Shown here one piece after another: positions 33,650-43,848 of a stretch of 64,000 nt of DNA (positions are counted from its first letter, which is position 1; every line of letters starts with the position of its first letter). The notes under the pieces were generated by a model. That model was not told the origin of the DNA and searched no databases. It saw nothing but the letters and a program-made list of their open reading frames with translations. Origin of the DNA: Garra rufa (Eukaryota > Chordata > Actinopteri > Cypriniformes > Cyprinidae); NCBI RefSeq assembly GCF_049309525.1, contig NC_133382.1:697614-761613 (forward strand), written 5' to 3'. Position numbers and translations under genes: made by a program.

Positions 33650-33820
33650 ATTCTTGCTATTGGTTCCTCTGTTCAATGTGTCATGCTTTCATTGGTTTAT
33701 GTCTTGCCATGTGGTCTACTGTTCGGTTTGTTCATTGGTTGCTATATAGTATTGTGCCTGGTTTCCCATTGGTTGGTTTGTGTCAGTGTCATGTGACCCT
33801 CATTGTTTGATATATAGCCC
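33650..33820 (+). promoter_or_regulatory. Promoter-like cluster: four ATTGG boxes and a TATA-like box
   Basis: CTATTGG, CATTGG, CATTGG and CATTGG occur within about 115 bp, followed by TTGATATATAGCC some 40 bp downstream. Several CCAAT-box sites ahead of a TATA box suggest a Pol II promoter, most simply the U3 region of an LTR. Confidence 0.45.
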
Positions 33821-33872
33821 TCATGTTGCCATTGTCTGTTGTTGTGTATTAATGTTGTAACCTGCTGTAGGT

Positions 33873-35105
33873 AAGTCTGTTTCAAGCCAAGCCTAGTCTG
33901 TTTTAAGATAAGCCTAATCTGTTTCAAGCCAAGTCTAGTATGTTTCAAGCCAAGTCTGTTTCAAGCCAAGTCAGTTTCAAGCCAAGCCAAGTCTAGTATG
34001 TTTCAAGCCAAGTCTGTTTCAAGCCAGGCCTGTTTCAAGCCAAGCCTAGTCTGTTTCAGGCCAAGTCTAGTCTGTTTCAAGCCAAGCCAAGTCTGTTTCA
34101 AGCCAAGCCAAATCTGTTTCAAGCCAAGCCTAGTCTGTTTCAAGCCAAGCCTAGTCTGTTTCAAGCCAAGTCTAGTCCGTTTCAAGCCAAGCCTAGTCCG
34201 TTTCAAGCCAAGCCTAGTCCGTTTCAAGCCAAGCCTAGTCCGTTTCAAGCCAAGCCTAGTCCGTTTCAAGCCAAGCCTAGTCCGTTTCAAGCCAAGCCTA
34301 GTCCGTTTCAAGCCAAGTCTAGTCCGTTTCAAGCCAAGCCTAGTCTGTTTCAAGCCAAGCCTAGTCCGTTTCAAGCCAAGCCTAGTCTGTTTCAAGCCAA
34401 GTCTAGTCCGTTTCAAGCCAAGCCTAGTCCGTTTCAAGCCAAGCCTAGTCCGTTTCAAGCCAAGCCTAGTCTGTTTCAAGCCAAGCCTAGTCTGTTTCAA
34501 GCCAAGCCTAGTCCATTTCAAGCCAAGCCTAGTCCGTTTCAAGCCAAGTCTAGTCCGTTTCAAGCCAAGCCTAGTCCGTTTCAAGCCAAGCCTAGTCTGT
34601 TTCAAGCCAAGCCTAGTCCGTTTCAAGCCAAGCCTAGTCTGTTTCAAGCCAAGCCTAGTCTGTTTCAAGCCAAGCCTAGTCCGTTTCAAGCCAAGCCTAG
34701 TCCGTTTCAAGCCAAGCCTAGTCCGTTTCAAGCCAAGCCTAGTCCGTTTCAAGCCAAGCCTAGTCTGTTTCAAGCCAAGTCTAGTCCGTTTCAAGCCAAG
34801 CCTAGTCTGTTTCAAGCCAAGCCTAGTCCGTTTCAAGCCAAGCCTAGTCTGTTTCAAGCCAAGTCTAGTCCGTTTCAAGCCAAGCCTAGTCCGTTTCAAG
34901 CCAAGCCTAGTCTGTTTCAAGCCAAGCCTAGTCTGTTTCAAGCCAAGCCTAGTCCGTTTCAAGCCAAGCCTAGTCCGTTTCAAGCCAAGCCTAGTCCGTT
35001 TCAAGCCAAGCCTAGTCTGTTTCAAGCCAAGCCAAGTCTGTTTCAAGCCAAGCCAAGCCTAGTCCCTTTCAAGCCAAGCCTAGTCCGTTTCAAGCCAAGC
35101 CTAGT
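33873..35105 (+). repeat. 21-bp satellite array, left block (about 58 units)
   Basis: Unit GTTTCAAGCCAAGCCTAGTC plus C/T, tandem with little length variation. Units at the left edge (33873-34110) are degenerate or 5-11 bp off in length; central units are nearly identical apart from alternating TCCG/TCTG. The unit is divisible by three and lacks stops on either strand, which produces 347-354-codon open frames (RFKPSLV and its antisense) that are not genes. Confidence 0.97.
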
Positions 35106-35619
35106 TCAATTCAATTCAATTCAATTCAAGTTTATTTGTATAGCGCTTTTTACAATACAGATTGTTGCAGAGCAGCTGCACAAAGGTTTTAGGCTACTAC
35201 AATATATTTAGTAGCTTATTAGTGGTGAATACTGTATGTTGAGTCGATGTACATATGATATAAATATTAAATCAGTAACTGTGTAATTAAACAAATGATG
35301 AACACTAATTGCAATGGTTATGTGCTGTAATCAAACTTGTAGGAAAATTATGTAGTGCTGTATGTTGTTTCAAGGCTGGCATCATCTGCGGTCCTCTGAG
35401 GGGTTGGCATCATCTCTTCATCTGAATCCGGGCTGAATCTTGTGTAAATCCTAGTTACCACGGGATGGAAATCGTGGCAAAGACAGAGAAACAGAGAAAT
35501 AATTAGCGTAGCTGCTGTTCCAACTTCCGACCAAACAAAAATGATGGTTTAGCCCAAGCTGAAGAATATTAATGTGCATTTGATCAGATGTAACTGAAAT
35601 TACAACGTTATGAGATACA

Positions 35620-38569
35620 TTATGTGAATGCTTGGCTAAAGAGATGAGTCTTTAATCTAGATTTAAACATAGAAAGTGTGTCTGAACCCCGAACGTTATC
35701 AGGAAGGCTATTCCAGAGTTTGGGAGCCAAATGAGAAAAGGCTCTCCCTCCTTTAGTGGACTTTGCTATCCTAGGTACTACTAAAAGTCCAGAGTTTTGC
35801 GACCTTAGGGAGCGTGAGGGATTGTAGCGTAGTAGGAGACTAGTTAGGTATGCAGGAGCTAAACAATTAAGGGCCTTATAGGTAAGAAGTAATATTTTGT
35901 AAGTGATACGGAACCTAATAGGTAGCCAGTGTAGAGACTGTAAAATTGGGGTAATATGATCATATTTTCTTGATCTGGTAAGGACTCTAGCAGCTGCATT
36001 TTGGACACCTGTAGCTTATTTATTGAAGAAGCAGGACAACCACCTAGTAGTGCATTACAATAGTCCAGTCTAGACGTCATGAATGCATGAACTAACTTTT
36101 CTGCATCAGAAACAGGTAACATGTTCTGTAGCTTAGCAATGTTTCGAAGATGAAAGAATGCTGTTTTTGTAACATAGGAAATATGATTTTCAAAAGATAG
36201 GTTGCTGTCTAATATAACACCTAGATTTTTGACTGTAGAGGAAATAACAGTACATCCGTCTAGTTGCAAGTTGCAGTTTAAGAGATTCTGTGTACTGTTT
36301 TTTGGTCCAATAAGTAATATCTCAGTCTTATCTGAATTTAACAGTAGAAAATTATTGGTCATCCAGTCTTTCACATTTTTAACACACTCTGTTAACTTTG
36401 CTAAGTTAGAAGTTTCATCTGGTCTTGTTGAAATATATAGTTGAGTGTCATCAGCATAACAATGGAAACTAATCCCATATTTCCTAATAATATTACCGAG
36501 GGGTAACATGTAAATTGAAAATAGTAGTGGACCTAGGACAGATCCTTGTGGCACTCCATACTTTACTGGTGTTAGCTGCGATGACTCCCCGTTTAAATAA
36601 ACAAAGTGGTAGCGATCGGACAGGTATGATCTGAACCATCCTAAAGCCTGCCCTTGAATACCTGTATAGTTTTGTAATCGATCTATGAGTATTTCATGAT
36701 CTATAGTGTCGAACGCAGCACTAAGATCAAGTAAAACTAGCAATGAGACGCAGCCTTGATCTGACGCAAGTAGCAAGTCGTTTGTGATTTTTACAAGTGC
36801 AGTTTCTGTGCTATGGTAGGGCCTGAAACCTGACTGAAATTCTTCAAAGATATTATTATTTTGCAAGAAGGAGCACAATTGAGCAGACACAACTTTTTCT
36901 AGGATTTTAGACATAAATGGAAGATTAGAAATGGGTCTGTAATTTGCCAGTTCATTAGGGTCTAGCTGTGGTTTCTTAATTAGAGGTTTAATAACCGCTA
37001 GTTTGAATGGTTTTGGGACATGACCTAAAGATAACGATGAGTTAACAATATTAAGAAGCGGTACTTCTGCTACAGGTAACAACTCTTTTAGTAATTTAGT
37101 GGGTACAGGATCTAATAGGCATGTTGTTGGTTTAGATGTGGTGATAAGTTTATTTAATTCTTTCTGTTCTATAGTTGTAAAGCACTGGAGTTTTTCTTTG
37201 GGTGTAATGACTAATGTTGAAGCATCAGTTGCTGTAGTATCTATATTAGTTATTGTATTTCTAATGTTGTCTATTTTATCAGTAAAGAAATTCATAAAGA
37301 CGTTACAGTTAAACTGTGCAGGAATATTCAGGTCAGGAGGTGTTCGGTTATTTGTTAATCTAGCCACTGTGCTAAATAAAAACCTTGGATTTTTTTTTCT
37401 ATGAGTTGGTGGATATACTCGGCTTTAGCAGCTTTTAAAGCCCATCTATAGCTGGACATACTGTTTTTCCATGCAATTTTAAAAACTTCTAAGTTAGTTT
37501 TTCTCCATTTACGCTCAAGATTACGAGTTTCTTTTTTGAGAGAATGGGTATTACTGTTGTACCATGGCGCAGTACGTTTTTCTCTAACCTTTTTTAGCTT
37601 GATTGGGGCAACAGCTTCTAATGTATTAGAGAAGATAGTGCCTATGTTACTAGTCATTTTGTCTAGTTCATGTTTATTTATGGGTGCACAGAGCAGTTGA
37701 GATAAATCAGGCAGGTTATTTGCGAAACTATCTTTGGTAGCAGGAACAATAGTTCTGCCCAGACGATAGCGCGGAGCTATATAGTTAACATCAGTGATAC
37801 GCAGCATGCACGATACGAGGCAATGATCGGTAACATCATCGCTTTGAGGTATGATATCTATATCAGTAAGATCAAGTCCGTGCGATATAATTAGATCTAG
37901 TGTATGATTAAAACGATGAGTGGGCCCAGTGACGTTTTGTTTGACTCCAAAAGAGTTTAACAGGTCATTAAACGCAAGTCCTAACGCATCATTTGTATCA
38001 TCAACATGAATGTTAAAATCTCCAACAATTAATGCTTTATCAAAATTAACCAATAGGTCCGAAAGGAAATCTGCAAATTCTTTTAGGAAATCTGTATACG
38101 GCCCTGGAGGTCTATACACAGTAGCCAGAGCAAGAGATCGGAGAGATTTATTTTGCATATCTGACAGAGTAACATTGAGTAGAAGTACTTCAAATGAATT
38201 AAACCTGTACCCTGTTTTCTGGGTAACATTGAAAATATCACTATAAATTGTTGCTACACCACCGCCACGGCCGATCTGACGGGGTTCATGCTTATAACAG
38301 TAGTTTGGTGGAGTAGACTCATTCAGACCAATATAATCGTTTGGTTTTAGCCAAGTTTCAGTCAAGCAGAGGACATCAAAACTGTTATCTGTGATTATTT
38401 CATTTACAGTAAGTGCTTTGGGTGCGAGTGATCTAATGTTTAGGAGCCCAAGCTTTAAAAATTGATTTTGTTCATTTATTGTGCATTTTTTTGGTCTAAT
38501 CACGATTAGATTTGTTCTAGATCCTGCATTAAATTTTAGTTTTGACCTCACTATTCGAGGAACAGACAC
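35620..38569 (-). pseudogene. L2 ORF2: endonuclease and reverse transcriptase, two frameshifts
   Basis: First frame (38569-37355): apurinic endonuclease with LGLLNIRSLAPK, LCLTETWL, GDFNIHVDD, HTLDLIIS and DHCLVSC. Second frame (37367-35859): reverse transcriptase with CLLDPVPTKLLK, NYRPISNLP, LLDLSAAFDTIDH, GVPQGSVLGPLLF and the active-site YADDTQLY. The frames meet at a run of nine A (minus strand, near 37390-37398), a one-base slip. A second slip near AAAA at about 36016 shifts the C-terminal part (NAAARVLT-type block onward), which continues open to a stop at 35620-35622. The enzyme would copy the LINE RNA at a nicked target. Only two homopolymer lesions separate it from one continuous ORF. 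Confidence 0.9.
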
Positions 38570-38659
38570 AGTCTTTATAGGTTGGACAGCACCAATACTA
38601 TCGTTTAAATGTGCATGACAAAAGCCATCATCACAACTATTTGAAGAATTGCTTACTAG

Positions 38660-39008
38660 TCAAATGGAGCGCAGTGTCCTGGAGATGTTGTCCGACAGGA
38701 GTTCTGCTCCGACTCTGCTGGGGTGCAGGCCATCAGCGCGGTAAAGCCTAGGGCGCTCCCAGAAAAGATTCCAATTATTAACAAAGAGCAGTTTTTGTTC
38801 TTTACACCATGACAACAACCATTCATTTAGAGCAAAAAGTCTACTGAACCTTTCGTGTCCACGTCGATACGTGGGAAGCGGTCCTGACACGATGATCCTC
38901 GTCGCGGGCGCTGTGCTGTGTACCGTCTCGATCAGGCTCCTGAAATCCCTCTTCAGGACCTCCGTCTGCCGCCGCCTGACGTCGTTCACCCCTGCGTGCA
39001 GGACGATC
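38660..39008 (-). pseudogene. L2 ORF1 remnant: SGNH/GDSL esterase domain
   Basis: About 115 codons read IVLHAGVNDVRRRQTEVL onward and end at TGA 38660-38662. HAGVND matches SGNH block III (the Gly-x-Asn), and ADGLHPSRVG matches block V (Asp-x-x-His), the catalytic Asp/His region. The block I Gly-Asp-Ser would lie upstream and is lost by the 5' truncation. An esterase in ORF1 is known from L2/CR1-type LINEs of fish. Confidence 0.85.
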
Positions 39009-40135
39009 AAGCCAAGCCAAGCCTAGTCCGTTCCAAGCCAAGCCTAGTCCGTTCCAAGCCAAGCCTAGTCCGTTCCAAGCCAAGCCTAGTCCGTTTCAAG
39101 CCAAGCCTATTCCGTTTCAAGCCAAGCCTAGTCCGTTTCAAGCCAAGCCTAGTCTGTTTCAAGCCAAGCCTAGTCCGTTTCAAGCCAAGCCTAGTCCGTT
39201 TCAAGCCAAGCCTAGTCCGTTTCAAGCCAAGCCTAGTCCGTTTCAAGCCAAGCCAAGTCCGTTTCAAGCCGTGCCAAGCCAAGTCCGTTTCAAGCCAAGC
39301 CTAGTCCGTTTCAAACCAAGCCTAGTCCGTTTCAAGCCAAGCCTAGTCCGTTTCAAGCCAAGCCTAGTCCGTTTCAAGCCAAGCCTAGTCCGTTTCAAGC
39401 CAAGCCAAGTCCGTTTCAAGCTGTGCCAAGCCTAGTCCGTTTCAAGCCAAGCCTAGTCCGTTTCAAGCCAAGCCTAGTCCGTTTCAAGCCAAGCCTAGTC
39501 CGTTTCAAGCCAAGCCTAGTCCGTTTCAAGCCAAGCCTAGTCCGTTTCAAGCCAAGCCAAGTCCGTTTCAAGCCGTGCCAAGCCAAGTCCGTTTCAAGCC
39601 AAGCCTAGTCCGTTTCAAACCAAGCCTAGTCCGTTTCAAGCCAAGCCTAGTCCGTTTCAAGCCAAGCCTAGTCCGTTTCAAGCCAAGCCTAGTCCGTTTC
39701 AAGCCAAGCCTAGTCCGTTTCAAGCCAAGCCTAGTCCGTTTCAAGCCAAGCCAAGTCCGTTTCAAGCCGTGCCAAGCCAAGTCCGTTTCAAGCCAAGCCT
39801 AGTCCGTTTCAAACCAAGCCTAGTCCGTTTCAAGCCAAGCCTAGTCCGTTTCAAGCCAAGCCTAGTCCGTTTCAAGCCAAGCCTAGTCCGTTTCAAGCCA
39901 AGCCTAGTCCGTTTCAAGCCAAGCCTAGTCCGTTTCAAGCCAAGCCTAGTCCGTTTCAAGCCAAGCCAAGTCCGTTTCAAGCCGTGCCAAGCCAAGTCCG
40001 TTTCAAGCCAAGCCTAGTCCGTTTCAAACAAAGCCTAGTCCGTTTCAAACAAAGCCTAGTCCGTTTCAAGCCAAGCCTAGTCCGTTTCAAGCCAAGCCTA
40101 GTCCGTTTCAAGCCAAGCCTGTTTCAAGCCAGTGT
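39009..40135 (+). repeat. 21-bp satellite array, right block with higher-order structure
   Basis: Same unit as 33873-35105. A marker variant GTGCCAAGCC occurs at 39271, 39423, 39575, 39769 and 39984. The spacings of 152, 152, 194 and 215 bp are each a whole number of 21-bp units (7, 7, 9, 10) plus 5. This indicates expansion by blocks containing one odd 5-bp-longer junction. A second marker, CAAACCAAGCC or CAAACAAAGCC, follows four of the five junctions. Confidence 0.95.
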
Positions 40136-40215
40136 TTGGATTTTCACTTTGGATGTCAATAAACTGAACTGGGGTTCTCATCTTCAACTCGCTCTTCAGT
40201 GGACTATGTGTTACA

Positions 40216-40692
40216 AAGGTAAATTAATAAAAACGAATTTTTGTGTGGTTCCTGGCACATAAAATATGTTATGAACTTAACATACTTTGCACATAGTGCA
40301 TCTTTTGTAAACAAATAATTTTTTTAATATTTGAATCACATAACCAGCTCCATCTGTTTGGCTTTTCTGATGCAGTAAACTTGCTCATAAGCACACACAG
40401 CATTACATGTGAAACATGAATCACAATAAAAGAGCTCAAAGACTTGTGGAAACAAGATAAAATAGCATGATTGCTTCTGCAAATATATTTTTATCCCATG
40501 TTTGCTTTTGTTAACATTATCATTTAGGTTTAGGGTCGGGTTAAGTTGTTTTCAAACACCTTAGCACTATTTGGACATTACCAAACTGGTATGATACATA
40601 CAACAACCAACTTAATAAAACATGGCCAGATTCATGTTCATCTCTTTTGGATAAAACTCACTGGACATAATTTTCCAACGAGCCTCAGTATG
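40216..40692. other. AT-rich single-copy-looking stretch
   Basis: Right flank of the satellite block. No gene, RNA or transposon end recognised. Confidence 0.4.
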
Positions 40693-40700
40693 CCTTAGAA

Positions 40701-40894
40701 CAGAGGTTCTCAACTCTGGCCCTCGAGGTCCACTTTCCTGCAGAGTTTACCTCCAACCTTGATCAAACTCACCTGCCTGTAACTTTCTAGTAATGATGAA
40801 GAGCTTGATTAGCTTGTTCAGGTGTGTTTGATTAGGGTGTGGAGCTATACTCTGCAGGAAAATGGACCTCGAGGGCCAGAGTTGAGAACTCCTG
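40701..40894. mobile_element. hAT-type MITE, 194 bp
   Basis: Long inverted ends: CAGAGGTTCTCAACTCTGGC with CCTCGAGGTCCA on the left, and CAGGAGTTCTCAACTCTGGC (reverse complement) on the right. Flanked by CCTTAGAA and CCTTAGAC (7 of 8 bases match), an 8-bp duplication typical of hAT. Non-coding. The 93-codon frame at 40839-41120 starts inside it and is not a gene. Confidence 0.9.
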
Positions 40895-40904
40895 CCTTAG
40901 ACAT

Positions 40905-42600
40905 TTAGGGACAGTTTTGGTACAGAGACAAAATGTATACAAACTTTCACTCTCAGAGCTAATGGATGAGCTCCACAATGTTCAGAGAGTGTTTTTCTTT
41001 TTCCAGCTTATAGTATCAGGAGTCAGGAGTTACAAAAGCACTAAGAGTGTTGACACCACAGCGTTCTGTTGCATTGATGAGCAATTAAGAAGTAGAGGGA
41101 AAAATGGAAAATGTATTTAGAGAAAAGTACGGAGCTGTAGTAATTGTGCTGATGTCTTCAGCATTTGACTCGTGACGCCAAAAGTGTTTGGTTCAGTGAA
41201 AGGGTGTGATGTTCTTAAAAGAGAACATTGTGCTTGTTTAAAATAAGAGCCTATTTCTTTGTTCTCTCTGCTTTGTCTTTGCAATCTTTGCTCATAGATT
41301 CTGGATACAATTTTTACAATGGCAAGTGTTTTCTTTTGGGCTGTGTGACTAATTACTCTACTTGACAATTCTGATTGACTTTGTTACGTCCCAGGATGTA
41401 TGAATTTGTGTTTTATTATGGTGTATTTCATTCATAATGTGCTGCCAGTGGACCCAATGACATTCTGGGAATTGTAGTTTTTGTGGTATGTTTTGTCCTA
41501 TTTCCTTGTCATTATCAAGAGGAACCAGTATTTAAGAAGATCAATAGAGTGAGCCACTGAGGGGTTTCTTCTCCCAAGAGCATGAGTGTATTGAGATGTT
41601 GCCAGTCCCAGAGAGTTGCTTTTATTGGTGTGTCTTAAGGTTAATATTGGTGCTATGGCTGTAGTGTGCAGTTTTATGTGTTAAGCTTAAATTTAAGACC
41701 AAACTTAAATGTGGTTTGGCTATAGTACGCAGCTTTGTTGAAGCAGTAGGGAGTTGGGTGCCTTTTTTTGTCCTTGTTTTTGCTAGTTAGGAAGTAAGGT
41801 AAGAATTCTTTTTTATTTGCATTTATTTTTTTACAGGTTAGCTAGATTTCTTCTGGCAGGTAGCAATCTTTTGTTTGTTATTTTGGCTTTACCCACTCCT
41901 GAAGAAATACTACTTTTATGTTATAATTGTTCACTTCGAGATCCTTTTTGCACTGTCTTCTCTTTTGCCTGAAAGAAATCAAACAATGGGAACAACTGAT
42001 GGGAATGTAATGGGAATGTAACAACTGATGAAAAAAATAAATAAATAAAATTGAATAAATAATGTGAGGTTTCCCTTGGTCAAAATACTGTATAATTTAA
42101 ATCTTAATTGTTAATGCCTCACAATTGTATACAGTTTGTTTTGGGTTCTGTTTACTTTTTTATTTACGTTCCGTACTAATCAATGTTTATGATGTTTACT
42201 GACTGTAACTGGGTAAATAGTAACCACTGCAAGTAGCAATTAGATCAAAATGGTATTATAACAAAGTATGACTTTACAAAAACACATTACAAAATAAAAC
42301 AAAAAAATTTGAAGATATGACAAACTATTTCATAGACCATCCTTCATAATATATTGCATATTCCATATTTTTTAAATTAATAGTGCATTTAATATTTCAT
42401 AAAATTAGAATTTATTTATTTATTTTTACATTTCAAATGTTCTGTTTGTGCATTTGTAAATCTTTACTATCCCTAACTAGAATTATTATTTTGCACTTTA
42501 TGCTCATTTTAAGCACAGAGTGTGTGCTTTTTGCAAATGGTGAGGTCTGGTCACCGTATCCCAAAAATGAGTAAAATGAACTATAACGTAAGGAATTATT
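40905..42600. other. AT-rich stretch with a possible LTR fragment
   Basis: 41390-41560 starts TGTTACGTCCCAGG, contains GGGAATTGTAGTTTTTGTGG and a TATA-like GTATTTAAGAAG (about 41529), resembling a gypsy-type LTR start. No matching end, second copy or target duplication was found. The remainder is AT-rich with no gene. Confidence 0.35.
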
Positions 42601-43358
42601 TGCATTTTTTGTCAGAATATTCTTCTACTTTTAAGGGGACATCAGTATAAAAAGAGCTCTTTTGAGCAGTAGTAGTTGGCAGGGGCAAAGCATGCTAACC
42701 AGTCAAACCGTGAGTGATTGTTCTGGTTGTCATTTCAGACAGAGAGAGAGAGAATGAGACTGTGCTAAAGACTACAGCAGAGGCAGTCGCTTAGTTTCTA
42801 CGCTAATGTTCTCTGTCTACATTCACACACTCAAACAGGAAACACTCCAGACGTGTCTCCGCTAATGGTATTGGGTAATATAAAAGCTCCACTTTCTCTC
42901 CGCTGTACTCACATGATATCACAGACATTACACTTACAATTCATCCAGTCTTAATAAGCTCAGGATATTTCAGCAGGGTTTTTATTGTTTTCTACAGTCT
43001 TCCGCCTGTTTCTGAATTCGATTACATGGGGCAAAGCAATAAGCCAGCTTAGTGCGTGACACACAATGGCTTTTGCTAAGTCGCATCTTCTCCAGAGCCA
43101 TTGACATGCCTTGAGTTGTGTGTGAATGCGTGAAGTTAAGCAGCATGTTTAGTGCCATTTGTCAACAACAACCTGAATATAATAGAATATGAATATCCAA
43201 TGGATTTTAAACACTTTACTCCATGCCTTCTGTTTCTGATTGATACCTTAGATTTTTTTTTTGCATAAAAAGGCATAAAAACATGCATAACAGCTGATGA
43301 TACTTCGAAAACACATATGCAACATTGCTAAATGCATGTCTTCTCTTGTTCTTTCCAG
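42600..43358. other. Single-copy-looking DNA upstream of the candidate exon
   Basis: Non-repetitive, moderately balanced in composition. Ends in a strong pyrimidine tract TCTTCTCTTGTTCTTTCCAG just before 43359, compatible with an intron 3' end. Confidence 0.4.
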
Positions 43359-43453
43359 GCGTTGGTGTCTCCTCCTCTGCATCATGTTTAAGAACAGCTT
43401 GAAGATGCTGCTGACGGGCGGAAGAAACAACAGAAAGAGCCGAAACAGCAGCG
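43359..43453 (+). CDS. Candidate first coding exon of an unidentified host gene
   Basis: A near-ideal acceptor (long pyrimidine tract ending CAG at 43356-43358) is followed by 25 bp of leader. An ATG at 43384 has A at -3 and opens the peptide MFKNSLKMLLTGGRNNRKSR. A possible donor GTCAGT begins at 43454 after 70 coding bases, giving phase 1. The peptide is basic with no stop until 43491. I do not recognise the gene. The donor is not optimal (C at +3). No neighbouring exon was found in the window, so the next exon would have to lie beyond the transposon-rich DNA downstream. A chance combination of signals remains possible. Confidence 0.35.
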
Positions 43454-43848
43454 GTCAGTCTCAACTTTCGTCTTTATCCAATAAGATATGACCTAAACAT
43501 GACTTGTTTGCACATGTCTTTGTAAACTTACAGTGAGGAAAACAAATATTTGATCCCCTGCTGATTTTGTGTGTTTGCTCACTGACAAAGAAATTATCAG
43601 TCTATAATTTTAATGGTAGGTTTATTTGAACACTGAGAGACAGAATAACAACAAAAATTTCAAAAAAACTGATTAATTGATTTGCATTTTAATGACTCCG
43701 TTTGACATTTCTGGCTCTCAGGTGTCTTTTATACAGGTAACAGACTGACTCTCTTAAAGGGAGTGCTCGTAATCTCAGCTTGTTACCTGTATAAAAGACA
43801 CCTGTCCACAGAAGCAATCAATCAATCAGATTCCAAACTCTCCACCAT

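Larger units (their letters stand above)
35106..39008 (-). mobile_element. L2-clade LINE, 5'-truncated, inserted in the satellite
   Basis: Minus-strand element. The 3' end at the left is AAAAAGCGCTATACAAATAA followed by a (TTGAA)n tail, characteristic of fish L2 elements. Proceeding 5'-ward come the reverse transcriptase, the AP endonuclease and the C-terminal part of an esterase-type ORF1. The 5' end stops inside ORF1 at about 39008, where the satellite resumes. Total about 3.9 kb. Both flanks are the same 21-bp satellite, so it landed in a pre-existing array; the target duplication cannot be separated from the repeat. Confidence 0.93.
33558..40215 (+). mobile_element. Putative giant solo LTR carrying a 21-bp satellite and an L2 insertion
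   Basis: Left part (33558-33872): starts TGTAATGTGGGG, has four ATTGG (inverted CCAAT) motifs and a TATA-like GATATATAGCC near 33809. Right part (40136-40215): has AATAAA at 40159 and ends TGTGTTACA. The TGTAA...TTACA ends and the order CCAAT, TATA, repeat, polyA signal are those of an LTR whose transcribed part has been expanded by a satellite. Against this, the flanks (ATTGT and AAGGT) are not a duplication and no internal region or second LTR is present. The LTR reading is an inference. Confidence 0.45.

Noticed and set aside
33998..35062. 354-aa open frame of RFKPSLV repeats and its antisense (34003-35046), plus similar frames at 38918-40262
   Set aside because: Produced by the 21-bp satellite, which is divisible by three and lacks stops in these frames on both strands. 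No start context, no non-repeat domain.
33873..40135. CRISPR-like appearance of regularly spaced repeats
   Set aside because: Units are directly tandem with no unique spacers, in a vertebrate genome with transposons; it is satellite DNA.
33553..40220. Target-site duplication for the putative giant LTR
   Set aside because: Flanks ATTGT and AAGGT do not match; shifting the start to 33555 does not help. The LTR call is kept only as an inference.
41390..42000. Possible complete LTR starting TGTTACGTCCC
   Set aside because: No matching end, second LTR or target duplication found; recorded only as a possible fragment.
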